Shown here: positions 21,932 through 34,182 of the stretch, one piece after another
How the letters are laid out: each line of letters begins with the position of its first letter
Position numbering within the stretch: position 1 is the first letter of the stretch
Source: Megaustenia siamemsis
Lineage: Eukaryota; Mollusca; Gastropoda; Stylommatophora; Ariophantidae
Direction of reading: 5' to 3'
Assembly (NCBI GenBank): GCA_032433765.1
Contig: JAVIAB010000092.1
Location: 67,465,666-67,529,665 of the forward strand
Length of the DNA: 64,000 nt
Made by a program: the position numbers and the translations under genes
Notes under the pieces: generated by a model
The model's input: the letters and a program-made list of their open reading frames with translations, nothing else
What the model was told of the DNA's origin: nothing
The model's database searches: none

Positions 21932-22780
21932 TTGTCGCAAAATCATCAGTCATACGTGTTGTTAGAAAAGAATGTTCATGAACTGATTGGATATATTTTG
22001 TTATTATCCAACATGTCAAAAAGAAATAAAATTATGCATCTGAAACTATAGCATAAAAAATACACTGATACTCTGAAACTATAACGACAATATTTTAACT
22101 TTCCCCTTTCTGTTTGTCTATTCTTTGTTTGTTTACACCAGCACTGCAATTTAACATTTAAATGACAGCTATAATGTCTATATATGTCTGTTCAATTATG
22201 AGTGATCCAACATCGAACGGCTAGGCTTGTAACTGTGTGTCTCTAATGGTATCGTTGATGATTATGGACAGCCAGATTGGACAACACATTCAATCACATT
22301 TCAATGTACACGGTCTTTCATGATAAATTCCCCTTTAAAAAATATCAGTTTTCTTTAAGTGCAAATTGGCAACAAATCTGCAACGATTTTAATCTAATAA
22401 GATCTGTTTAACACACACACAAATAAATGATTAGTGAATATGAAGTTAAGGGTTGATATTTAAGAGGTGCATATAACTAAACTTATGAAAGTTGTTCGTA
22501 CAGTTAGCTTTTTGTGGAAAGAAAACAAGGACATTAAGGTAACCACACCATGCAGTTAATTGTGCTCTACTTATATTTAGTTTAAATAAATATTATACTG
22601 GCCTATATTTGTTTCATGTCAATGACTGCACAATGATCACCCATATATTAACGTATATAATCTTACATATTTAATTAAAGGACGCAATTAGAGGAAGAAG
22701 AAGAACTTCCTTTATCATTACATTAACCATGCTTTGGATATGTTAATACTTTCTCCCAGAAGCATCTGGCAATAGATGAA
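21383..22780. other. No gene; (GT)n near 21,665-21,702 and (AT)n near 21,893-21,927
   Basis: Two dinucleotide runs in otherwise featureless DNA. Open frames across them are artefacts. Confidence 0.6.
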
Positions 22781-22782
22781 AG

Positions 22783-22788
22783 AAAAAA

Positions 22789-22867
<79 letters not shown>
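22783..22867. repeat. (AAAG)n microsatellite
   Basis: About 20 near-perfect tetramers. The minus-strand frame of repeated SFFL is an artefact. Confidence 0.95.
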
Positions 22868-22868
<1 letters not shown>

Positions 22869-23784
22869 CGAAACAAATATTCACAGACATAGCAAATAAT
22901 TGCGACTGACTTTCTATGATTAAGTTATCTCCTACAAATAAACACAAAAGTTGTGTAAAAACGTTGCCATTTGCATTTCATTTCTTATGATTCCTTGTCG
23001 TAATTACATGTCGAAAACGCACAAGTGTTGAAACCATCCTAAGCCTTGTACTCTCCTTATTGAGTGGAGAGCAAGAGAGCACAAAAATACCGTCAGTACA
23101 GTTCAGCATGCCGCAAGCAATAAAGAAGACATGGGAACTTCAGATAATGTGCGTCAAATTAATGAGGTGAAGATTTAATGGGGAAAGTGAGACACTTTTT
23201 ATTTCAGGAAGTCACTTCACTTCAATTGACATTCCTCGGTGACGTAAGCAGTTGCACAAAGTCTAGAGCTATAGTAATAACTCGCTCACTATGTCTCTTC
23301 AGATCATTATTCAACTGTACAACAACAGATTCCTATTTTGTCAATGAAATGTAGGCCTATACTTAGAGAGGGGTCAAAATTGTGTGTGTGTGTGTGTGTG
23401 TCTGCGCGCGCGCGCATATTAGTAAACGTCGATCTCATGCTTGGAGCATCGTTGCAAAGGCGTCCTCATCTTGTCGAACTGTTTGTTAAGTTTCGAGGGG
23501 GTGCCAACGCAATCCCCTTGGCACCTAAAAAAAAAATATATATATATATGTATATAGTCAAGCTTACCTGATCTTAACCATTGAACTCTACCAGGTATCT
23601 GAATTTCAAGCGTACTTAAATGTGTAATAGTGCTGTCAACGTCCATTTAATAAAAATGTAAATTGGTGGCAATACTCTTCAGTAAATTATAAAATAAGTA
23701 TCTGGGAACCATAAGTAGCGATAGTTTACAGAAAGACATAAATAAATCGTGTTCACACACACACACATATATATTGTGCGTGTA

Positions 23785-23866
<82 letters not shown>

Positions 23867-25260
23867 GAGAGATGGGGGAGGGGAAAGTGGGATAGATCAA
23901 GAGTGAAATTTTAATAGAATAGGTTCTTTAAAAAAGGAAAATAATAAAAGAATTGGTTTCATACAGGTGTGGAGTATCGATCAGGAGGTCAAGATAAGTA
24001 ATCACATGATTGAATAGGCTGTAATCTTCTTTTGTTGCTGAATTCACCAGATGACTATTTCTCCTCATCACTCGCTCTCAGTACACTAAAAGAACGTGTA
24101 TTAGGTTCTGGGTCACAGCAACTGCAATTTCTGTGCCCCTCTGCCCAAGAAATTCGATTTCAGAACATATGTGGATTCCAGGTTGCTACTCTTCTCTACT
24201 AAATTCTCCGAACAGATTAGTTTATTCCACAGCCCACCACAGGGAAGTATGTGGTAGTTACAAACACAACGTGTATGATATAATAACAGCGCAGAAACTG
24301 CGACTCTAAATTGCATCAAAACACGTGTCATCGAAACGTCAAATATTGAAGTATACTCGAAGATGCACACTTCAACAGGTTGAACAGGTTATAAAACATC
24401 TCTCTAGTTACAGAGACTCATATGGTTAAATATTTGTCTTGTATCTGAAACGTTTAGATTACACAGAAATACCGCTTATGGCTGTCTATAAAATTAAATA
24501 TAGTTAACGGTCGATTTCAAAGTGCCAGGCAAACTGCTGATGGTATGACACCCCTATATAAAATACGATAGTCTTCACAAAGTGACACGCGCGATAAGAT
24601 GTGCACGCTGTCCTCAGACTTGCCATTACTTCCATGCACAATATATACTTCATATCTTCATGTAAACAATCACAACTATTTTCGGCCCAAACTCTAGAAG
24701 CAACTCATCTCTTGAACGCAACACAACTCTTAGATATGTAACTTTCCACTGACTAAAAATCTCTAGAGCCTTTCCCACTCAAATTCAAGATCATCACAAG
24801 ATCCTTTTAAGCTTATTACATTTATCTTATATAGTGAGCCCAGCTAAGCTTCAGCCAGTTCCTGTTATTATTGCATCCGCGGGTGAAGGTCTATTATGTT
24901 AATACTATAGGGATGCAACATTTGTCAAGCGCCACGTGGACAGATTGTGTCAATGGACCGATATTAGTCTGGCGTTAAGTCTGACCTAATATTAATCTCC
25001 GTTATATCAGATATACGTCACTACAAGTAGTGTCGGATCTTTATCAATAATGGTTCACTGATACTGACATGAGCATTCATCAATTTGCTAACGAATTTTA
25101 AAGCTGGTGTAGCTCGACGTATAGGGTGGGTCTTGGAGAGTCTATAACTATTCAGGATCCATTGGGTACAAAGAGAAAGGGGCGGTTCTCAAGGTTAATA
25201 TTTTTTTTATAAACTTCTTAAGAAGCAAAGAAAGAACGAAAGAGAAGTTAGAAAGACAGA
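22868..25260. other. No gene; (GT)n/(GC)n at ~23,380-23,415 and (TA)n(GA)n at ~23,790-23,865
   Basis: Simple repeats in AT-rich DNA. At 24,850-24,990 a faint retroelement-like string is seen but not accepted. Confidence 0.55.
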
Positions 25261-25267
25261 AAAATAG

Positions 25268-25497
<230 letters not shown>

Positions 25498-25663
25498 ACA
25501 TTATCTTATTATTAGTAATAGATATAACCATAATTAACTGATTACTGTAAATATCCCAGTCAGAAATATCTGATACAATAAAAGTGAAAGAGGACCCCCA
25601 TTACGTTCTCTCAACAGGTAATCGGTTCTGACACACTAGCTTAACTAGAGTCATGGTAAGAAG

Positions 25664-25712
<49 letters not shown>

Positions 25713-26142
25713 GAAGTTGCCAAGGAACTGAGAAAGTAAGATAGCATGTAATAGCTCGGGTGTGGGCCCCTGCTATCTGTAGTTCGAATTTCATAAATTG
25801 TATCCATGACACCAGATACACAAATTTACCCTGGCAGAACTACTCTCGAACATACAAGCAGAAACAGATAAGCGAATAAATGGATAGGCAAACAGACAGG
25901 TAGATAGACACGAGTTTATAGGCAAGAAGGAGAGAAACTGTCAGGCAAATAGGGATGGGTGAGCATGTAGATGCTCAGACAGATGAACATAAAGGGAGAA
26001 AAATACACATAAGCCCGAAAGATAAGGTTCTTTCTCATAATGCATGCACAATGCAAAGATAAAAATTAATTGAAGCGAAAAGAATAGGAAAGACCAAAAG
26101 CAGATCGACAAAGTGTGCGTGCGTATATTTGTGTGTGACAAA

Positions 26143-26194
<52 letters not shown>

Positions 26195-26680
26195 CGTAAA
26201 ATGTAATTGAGAAATCAGTGGGATAAAAATAGTGTTAATCAAAGGATGTCAAATTTGCAGAAGCTGCACATTTTGTGGAGTGCTAATTAAAACTTTATTA
26301 ACTCTGGACATGAATGTTTTTCCTCGTCTTTGAGAATATCAAATGACCACGACTATCTACGGTATGAAAATATATAATGAAGAAAAAAAACATTAATAGC
26401 TAGGCGGCAAGTCAGTTTTCAAAAAATGGGTCAATCCTGCTTCGGACCATCTATTGTTCTTTGTTGTTCATTATGTGTGATATTTTTTTCCAAGTGCTGT
26501 AAACATAGCTCTTCCGCTGAAATGATTCACTGATCTATCGCCTCAGAAGTTTATCTCCATAATAATATTCATTTATTATTTGTCTCCAGTTTTCAAAAAC
26601 CAGCAGTAACACTTGCAAAAAGTCGTAATGCAACACGTGCAAAATATAATTGCTGTTTGGATGTTAAATGATAAGGAAAG
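25498..26680. other. No gene; (TA)n at ~25,668-25,711 and (GA)n at ~26,143-26,191
   Basis: Two dinucleotide arrays and a run of GATAGGCAAACAGACAGG-like short repeats near 25,870-25,920. Nothing coding is recognised. Confidence 0.6.
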
Positions 26681-26689
26681 GTAACGGTA

Positions 26690-28010
26690 AGTCACATAGC
26701 ATTGCCGTTGAGCAATGAAGTGCTAATTAGTGACTTTATTGCACTAATCCTCAGTTCAGGAGGGATGACCAGTATCTTTTCTCGCTGCCTTTCCTGCCCA
26801 GGGAATAACTTTGGTACCAATTTAAAGAGGCTGGATGGAGCACAAGAGCCTTTCAGGTCGGAAAAAAAATTGACCTGAAATGACATTTGAACATGGAACA
26901 TTGTGTCTGTATTTGGTGACAATATGATTCACAGCACTAACACCTGATTCCACTAGATATGAGGTAGGAAATGGTAGCAGTCAATTTAATATTACTTTCA
27001 ACATATTTGAATATAATGTCGGCATTTACATTTTTTTTTTGCCACATTTGTAGGTATTCATCATTATTGAAAATTGATTTGCTCTCTTCATCATATATAA
27101 GATGTAATAGTTCTCCTTGACATGTTATGTCAGTCTCAACAACATTTGCAGTACAAGGATTTCCCCTTCACTCATACACTTTCACCTGTCTCCATATCCG
27201 ATTTAAGTCCATGAAACCGAGTCTACAAACCGATGGAATTCCCTTTCCTGAATATTTTGTTGGAAAATGTCAAGTTTTGCTATAAATAATGACGCAGCAG
27301 CTTTAGAACTGATCAATGCCATGTTAATTCCTTGAAATTGTAAATTAATTTAATTAAATTTAATAAAAATCCAAGCCAAATAAAAAATGCATTGTGCTTT
27401 ATTGTTTGTAAATGTTGACATAGAGAGACTTCATTTTCACTGCCAAAATACTGTATGACCTCTTATACAATTCAACAAAACGAATCAAGCATGTACCCTT
27501 TGAAAGCCAACGCATTTCTGTATGTAAAAGTAATCTAATAAAATAGTCATTGTTGTCCTAGCACAGCGGTTCAAGCATTCTACCGTTTTTGGCATTAAAT
27601 TTGATCTTATTAATAGCTCGAATTATGAAAACCCACGATAAATGCAGGTTTGTTCTCATGTTTTCCAACAAGATAGTGTCTGCGTATCACATAATGAACA
27701 CAACATATTTGGCAGTTCTTCCTTTAAAAAACAATAACCCCACGATAGCGGCCAATTAGTGATAGCACCCCGTCATTGGTACAAGCAACAATAATGCTAA
27801 AAGGTCTATTGTGTTTTGCAAAGCACAATTTCAGTAAATATTAATAATCCTTAACAGTATCTGTGGTCAGACTTATAGATAATAACATTTCTTTCTGCAA
27901 TGTACTGTTTTCATCAAGATACCTCACATATGTCATCAATAAAGCATCACTATATGCAATAGTAGACTATTATCCCTAATAATATCCAGAAGCATATGTA
28001 TATATTTTTG
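26690..28010 (-). pseudogene. hAT transposase relic (ZBED5-like)
   Basis: The minus strand from about 27,990 shows MTYVRYLDENSTLQKEMLLS, then FAKHNRPFSIIVACTNDG, then IGRYRGVIV. This is the order (element-specific helix, CTDGA-like, GRYRG) in hAT transposases of the ZBED5/SCAND3 kind. Stops and frameshifts abound. C-terminal blocks such as YDEESKSIFNNDEYLQMWQ continue to about 26,940. No terminal repeats or duplication were found. It is distinct from the hAT element at 57.2 kb, which retains its ends. Confidence 0.62.
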
Positions 28011-28484
28011 AGACATGGTTTCAGAATTGTTAAAGTCACGAGTCAATTAAAAAAAAATAGTGTGAACATATGATAAATCACGTGTAAAGCACTCAAATCA
28101 TTTATCCAACAGAGTCGGATGATGAACAGGTTATAGTCGTTTCATGACAATCAGTTACTAAATAATTTTAGCTGTCAATAGGATTGACAGAAGAGAGAGA
28201 GGGGTTTTAACCAAAGCAAGATCCTTAAACAAGAGAGGGGTTTTTTGTTGGTGTTAACAGGATCATACTAACTGCAGATATGCAAGGGTAGGTCGGTTGA
28301 TATTGATAAAATGCAAATATAGGTGTAAAGCAGTCGCTACACAATGAACACCCCTCTCACTCAGACCAGATCAACCGGTCGTGTGTCTTGTCAATTTAAT
28401 TTAAGTAGCTTTCAGAGACCAAATTAAAAAAAAATATTCTGGATATTGATGTTTCAGAAAATTTAGAGAATAGTTCCCCGATCA

Positions 28485-28487
<3 letters not shown>
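28011..28487. other. No recognised feature
   Basis: AT-rich sequence with a short AGAGAGGGGTTTT repeat near 28,195-28,245 only. Confidence 0.5.
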
Positions 28488-28554
<67 letters not shown>

Positions 28555-29575
28555 ATCAGGACTCAACAGAGTAGGACTACAGACTCTCACACGAAGACAT
28601 CTGTCTGTTTAAGCCTGTTAGATCCACTCCGCTTGAATGCCTAAATAAAACGTTGCACTGTGTTCTGCGCCAGTGACCCAGTGCATCCGATTTCAGCCAG
28701 CATTTTGTTCAGGTTTGCTTTCCTTAGCCTTTGATTGTCCCCAATCTTCCTGCTAGGCAGCAGATGATCTTTTCTGTAGGGAGATTTTGCCCTTAGATGG
28801 TCGGCCCTCCCAGGTTTACGAGCACCATCTGCCCGAGTCATTAGAGGTGACTAACACAGACATGCGACTTGGAATATGAGGAAACTTCAACAAGAAACAC
28901 TTTTCATGCATAGCCTTCAATTGTTCCCGCCGCCTATCCCCATATACCGGTAATTCACGAACCTCTTGAAAATTATGATCGTCGTAGCACATGATGATGT
29001 TAGGCCATCGTTGTTGACTCCAATTCCGAACATATAGACACAAAGTTAGTCGTCAAATTATCCTGTCGCACATGAAACAGCAGATCGTAAGATTAACGCG
29101 CGGCCGGTCTAGGGAACCATTACGATGACGTCGCACACAACAATGTCGAACACACAATCTCGTTCCCTTTAGATTTTTGATTACTCTAGTGTAAGCAGCC
29201 TACGACGAACAAAACACGAAGAAAATTCATCAAAGAGACAAAATTGCGGCTGACGAAGTAGTTTACATTAATGAGTAACATGGAAATAACTTGCGTCAAG
29301 GAATTCCAACAACGGTCATGAACAGCACCAATGTGACGTAAAGCGCAGATCAAGTCTAGACGGTGGAAGGTCTTATTCACAACACTTGATTTGTCAAAAA
29401 CGGATTATTGTCGGCCTACGACCTTGCTTTAGCGGCACAGACGTATTAAGTATATCATCATTTTGACTTTAACGCAGAAAAGTGCAACAGAGAACCGAAA
29501 TTAATCAGACCTTGGGTGCACTTTCTGCAGCGATCGAGAGGACGTGGACTAGATCCGCCATCTTGGAGACGGAAG
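28488..29575 (-). mobile_element. GA-tailed retroposon, copy 2
   Basis: Homologous over its length to 20,281-21,366 and in the same orientation, estimated by eye at 80-90% identity. It lacks an about 50-bp segment present in copy 1 near 20,355-20,400. On the minus strand it starts at 29,575 with the same AAGATGGCGGATCTAG motif and ends in (GA)n of about 32 units at 28,488-28,551. A clear target duplication was not found. Frames are longer than in copy 1 (75 residues at 28,816-29,043) but are still interrupted. Confidence 0.72.
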
Positions 29576-30419
29576 TCATTTATATTTTATACATCTTTAA
29601 TAAAACATGTAACTATTCTGCTCCTGCCCACATAAAAGTCAAAAGGGCCCAGCTAGAAGAGCACTGTGTTAGATGATTAGTTAGAAAAAAAAAAAACTAC
29701 TCAATTGTAATAATGGCTTTATTATCCTTATCCTTTCCAACAGAGGCAGGAGGTCTTCTTTCTTTGTGTAACCCAATTGTTACAAAATCCCCATTTTTAA
29801 GAATAGGGTATCTTATGTTATTTTGAGCTGTGTTGTGCTATTTTAGGATCATCATCACAGTACTTCAAACACAGCCATTGGTGATTTGACCTTTTCCTTG
29901 AAATACTGAAAACCTCCGAGGAGAGGCCTAACCTTAGTGCATGAACTCCACTGCACGGCTTGAGATCCATAAATTATATTGAAGTGTTACTGGTAATATC
30001 GCATTGTATAAACCTAACTTAAGAGCAACATCATCTATTGAGTTCTACTTTTGCATGGTGTCAGATCTGTTCGGAAGAGACCATTGCAATTGGTCCATGA
30101 CTTCAGCACAGAATAACAACCTACAAGCAAAAGAACACTCAGACAACAATAGCTTGTTGAAACTGTAATCGCAACTCGAGTCTGTCTCGTATACCTCTTT
30201 TTTTTTTCTAATGCACATTGATTTGGCAGTATTTTTCTAATATATCTGTCCCTGCATAATTTATGCTTCCCTTGCCTCGAAGTTTCAGCATAATAAATAC
30301 ATTCATGACCAATACAAGTGTGTGTTACTAATGAAAGGAGAATACTATAGTGAAATAACAGTTTTAATTTGCTTGCTTGCTTGCGTTCGCCCGATAACTA
30401 AAGTATTCTAGAGTATAGT
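29576..30419. other. No recognised feature
   Basis: A minus-strand stretch near 29,700-29,960 (reading KNGDFVTIG and FQGKGQI) looks like a decayed coding sequence of unknown kind. I cannot name it. Confidence 0.4.
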
Positions 30420-30660
30420 AGACTGTAGAATTCCTCTTCGTCATCCGTCCTTTAAAAGACGTTAAGTGGACGTGTCTGCATTGTGTTGTGGTTTGCAGTA
30501 TAACTGTTATATTTGCGCCTTTCGGCCCAACACATCCGACTTCAGCATGACATTTTAGAGTACCGGGATGTCTTCCCTCTTCGATCCTTGCTCGCTTGGC
30601 CAGACTAGACAGGTTAGTCTGTTACTGGAGGCACCGCGGAGAGGTGGAGCCAGTTTTCCT
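30420..30660 (-). repeat. Diverged dispersed repeat related to 4.1-4.3 kb
   Basis: The reverse complement contains GAAGTCGGATGTGTTGGGCC followed by GAAAGGCGCAAAT and aligns with 4,085-4,290 through most of its length. Weaker similarity to the GA-tailed retroposon 3' part is noted. Confidence 0.5.
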
Positions 30661-31321
30661 GGCAATTAAAAAATTCCCACCAATGTAAGTCCTGTCATTC
30701 ACAATGGAAACACCTTGTCTCTCTATTGTATAAAACTGTCAATAAGTGAAGCATTTAATAAGAAAAATAAGAAATCTGCAAAAAGTGTATTCAAATATGT
30801 ATTATTTAATCAGAATATTCGTTGTCGACATAGGCAAATGGTAAGTACGTATATTCTGTTTGCAGACAAATAACGCACGGCATAAACAAATTCTACCAAC
30901 AAAACAAAATAAAAATCTGGAAGTATCCTACATCAATTATTAATATCTAATCAACATCCTTTCAATTCTAACAACATAGTGATATCCTTATTTAAATAAA
31001 TCACCTGCCAGTGGATAAACAGACCATGGAAAATTTCATGAAGCAGCTCTTACCATCAAGCTTTAGTACACTTCAACTATTTAATTTTTAAGCTAATGAC
31101 TAACTGTTTTAATAGGGTAAATCTCAATAATTTTATTGCTTTTTCTTCATGTGTTACCTCCATCATCCGTGCTGTTTCATATGTGTCTTATATAATATAC
31201 AGCAAAACCATCAATCTCATAGAAAGTCATGAAAAGAAGATTGACATCGATTGACCATGTGTTGAGAAGAAATAACCAGAAAATGACAAAGCAACCTCCC
31301 AAATTAAAAAGGTTTAAAAAG

Positions 31322-31323
<2 letters not shown>
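30661..31323. other. No recognised feature
   Basis: AT-rich DNA without identifiable elements. Confidence 0.5.

Positions 31324-31403
<80 letters not shown>
31324..31403. repeat. (TA)n(CA)n microsatellite
   Basis: About 36 TA units followed by a short CA run. Confidence 0.95.
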
Positions 31404-31404
<1 letters not shown>

Positions 31405-32110
31405 TGGTATCCACTAGTTTCATTTTAGGATATTAATTTATAAAAATAACAAAGATTGTTTTATTCGCTATTTAGTATAATAAGTGATATTTTATTTTAT
31501 CATGTTTTGTTTATTCCCAAAATGTAGCAACGGAATGAGCTTATTTTCATTTTTCATTCTCTCAGAATTCGATTTTCAACACAAATTAGAAATGTCCTCT
31601 TGATGCACTCCTACGCCATTGACATATATGATTTTTTAAAATGCACCATATCTGTGCGAGCGATTTGAGCTGAACGTTATTCAGTGTTCTCAACACATGG
31701 TACCCATTAGCATCCATTTACTGCTCAAATTTTGAAGATAGAAAAAATAACATTCTTAGTGTGCAACTATTTTTTTTAAAGGAATACTGTCTCGAACAAG
31801 CGATATTTTAATTTTACTTTAATTTTCTATTCCTGCTTGGATTCGATTTTCAAAAAAATATCCTCTTTGTCAAAGACGCCTACGCCACTAACACATACAC
31901 CCTCTGTTTTACACGTTATGTCCAGAGATTTTCATTTAGGCGTTAATCAGTGTATGTACTTACTTTCACTTCACTAAGGAAGAATTATTGGAGAAAACTC
32001 AATTTTTCTCAGTGTGTGTGTATGTCAAGGACATATACGCTCTTCAAATATCAGGCTTCTATGACCTGCAATTTTCGATTGGCGTTAACCACAACTGCGT
32101 TGTTCTATAT
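31404..32110 (+). repeat. Strongly diverged ~280-bp tandem repeat, about 2.5 units
   Basis: Landmarks recur with about 280-bp spacing. ATTCGATTTTCAA is at about 31,568 and 31,847, CTACGCCA(T/C)TGACA-like sequence follows each, and AT(G)GTA(T/C)CCA(C/T)TAG-like sequence is at about 31,407 and 31,700. Similarity is visible but low. It may be an old array or duplicated segments. Confidence 0.5.
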
Positions 32111-32779
32111 ATAGATATAGTAAGATATATATAAGTAATACACTTGTTACCTTGAGGAAGACACGATCCCTTTTTTGTGATTACTGAAGAGAAGTAACAA
32201 AACATTCAAATGTCATCTTTATTATGTATGGTTAAGCAGGCCAGGCACAGCGACGATGGTTGAATCTGTTGAGACAAGCGCGCGTGTGTGCGTGTGTTGT
32301 ATGTGTGCGTATGTGTCCGCTAGAGCGCTTGTGTATCGGCACATTCAAAAAAAGATCTCTGATAAGGATGTGTGAACCTAGCAGCCGATGACCGTGATTG
32401 AACCCGACCTATTCTGTCCAGCATACATACGAGTACATACATCAAAGAAGAAAACAATCTTCATTCAATAATGGTATAACTATATGTGTGAAAATGATTA
32501 CCCTAAAAGAATAATATACAACACAATAGCAATACAATAATACATAACAACAATAATATATAAAATAATGCCTATAACTACAGTATCTGATCTCATAGAG
32601 ATTAGTGCTGGCAAGGATTAGATAAAGGTAGCAGCGAGAAAAAAAAAGAGGCTGACCAAAGTAATCATTCAGCTCGGCATAGAGTGTCCCAAATGGGTAT
32701 AAGGAGGTACCGAAGCCGTAATAAGGGAATCTATCAAAAACGTGTCGTCATCTCAGGACCACATCTTCACTTCTACATG
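32111..32779. other. No recognised feature
   Basis: Short GT-rich stretch near 32,280-32,320; otherwise nothing. Confidence 0.45.
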
Positions 32780-33475
32780 ATTTTTTTTTTTTACCCAGCA
32801 GACCGCGCAGCGGTTGGGGTTTTATGGCATATCAACATTGCAGTGTAGTGGTTAGAGAATCGAGCAATTGCAGCAATACGGCGTCGAGTGTGAGAATGGA
32901 GTGTTCTGCAGCAACGGCGGCGATAACATGGCTGGTTACACAGAACGTGAATCACACAGTCTTAGTGACGGACTCGCAAAGTATGCTATAGAAAACTGAC
33001 AGTTTCTGCGGCAGGAGTAGATGCAGCTCTCGAATGGCTCTAAAGTAAACGCATTAACCTGGGTGTGGTACAAGTGTACACTGCAAAGCAATAACCGATA
33101 AACTCGCTGGCAGCTCTGGCTTTACTCTGGACAAAGAGGAGAACGTCAATTTTGTTCTTCGTTCTTAAAGAATAAACATAAAAGGAGGAGAATGGGTGGG
33201 ATAATGATGCATTACTTAAGGGAATGAGGAGTCTAAAAGGTGGGTAAAAGGTCTGGTTGATCCAGAGTGCTTAGTGGGAAAGGCAGATGTATCTACAATC
33301 GACACCTTACAAGAACTATCATTCTACATACGCTTTGAGAAATGCTGGCACAGGCGGTGGAGCTGGTATGGGGACGTCTCGACTGCAGTGAAACATGAAT
33401 AGAATAGAATAGAATAGAATAGAATAGAATAGAATAGAATAGAATAGAATAGAATAGAATAGAATAGAATAGAAT
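32780..33475 (+). pseudogene. LINE RNase H domain and 3' end with (AATAG)n tail
   Basis: The plus strand near 32,900-33,000 reads CSAATAAITWLVTQNVNHT, then VLVTDSQSMLxKTDS. This is the RNase H core of I/Jockey-type LINE polyproteins, with the T-D-S-Q-S aspartate. Downstream blocks resemble the GHAxVxGNExAD region in degraded form, then GKGRCIYNRHLT near the C-terminus. Stops interrupt it. The 3' end passes at about 33,395 into about 15 AATAG pentamers (to 33,475), which probably represents the element's microsatellite tail. It may belong to the same broad clade as the RT relic at 51.2-51.8 kb. Confidence 0.62.
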
Positions 33476-34180
33476 ATAAATTATTATGCATGTTCCTTTC
33501 AGACGTGTTGTATGTTCAATGGTACCATCGAATCAGATATTCGTATTAGTTCATCATTAATTTGATCTTTTCCGGTGCCCTTTTCTTATAACGGTTTTTG
33601 TTAATTCATCCTTACTTTGGCAAGCCCATACACCTTATAACACGAATTTTTTTTTTTCCATGGACCGAATTCGGTGCTTTTACCTTTCTTAATTTTTTTT
33701 GTCGGTTTCAATTAAAAAACAAAGGCAATGATGCTGCTGAAGAATGGGATGTTTATAGCAGAGTTTACAATATCAGGTTCATTTATGTATCTGCCCCAAA
33801 TAAGAACTTGTATTAGAGGATGAACTAACCAAATGATGTTCTATGAATGAACAATTCCAAAGGGAGCGATCACAACCACGAACTTAAATAGATAAAATAC
33901 TGAAAACGATAGGGAAAAAAACGGACTGTATGAGAAAAATGTAGGTCATATGTTGATTCGCATGGTTAAGTGTTCTATTCAAGGCCCATTATAATGCCTT
34001 CTATGTGGATAAACAAGCATCTGGCTTGTCAATCGGTGTAATTGTAACTATAAACGATTAATAGTAAAAAGAATAAATAATAAGGTATACGTGTAAATCC
34101 CGGTCATAAAATCGGAATCAATATCATGAAGAGTTTTGAAGCCTAGCCAGTAGCTGACCAAAAACTCCTGACTGGCTATA
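33476..34180. other. No recognised feature
   Basis: AT-rich; the 72-residue frame at 33,598-33,816 has no known motif. Confidence 0.5.
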
Positions 34181-34182
34181 TA

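Noticed and set aside
24850..24990. Possible Gypsy-type integrase C-terminus (FVKRHVDRLC)
   Set aside because: Only one short motif after a frameshift; no LTR, polypurine tract or other pol domain nearby.
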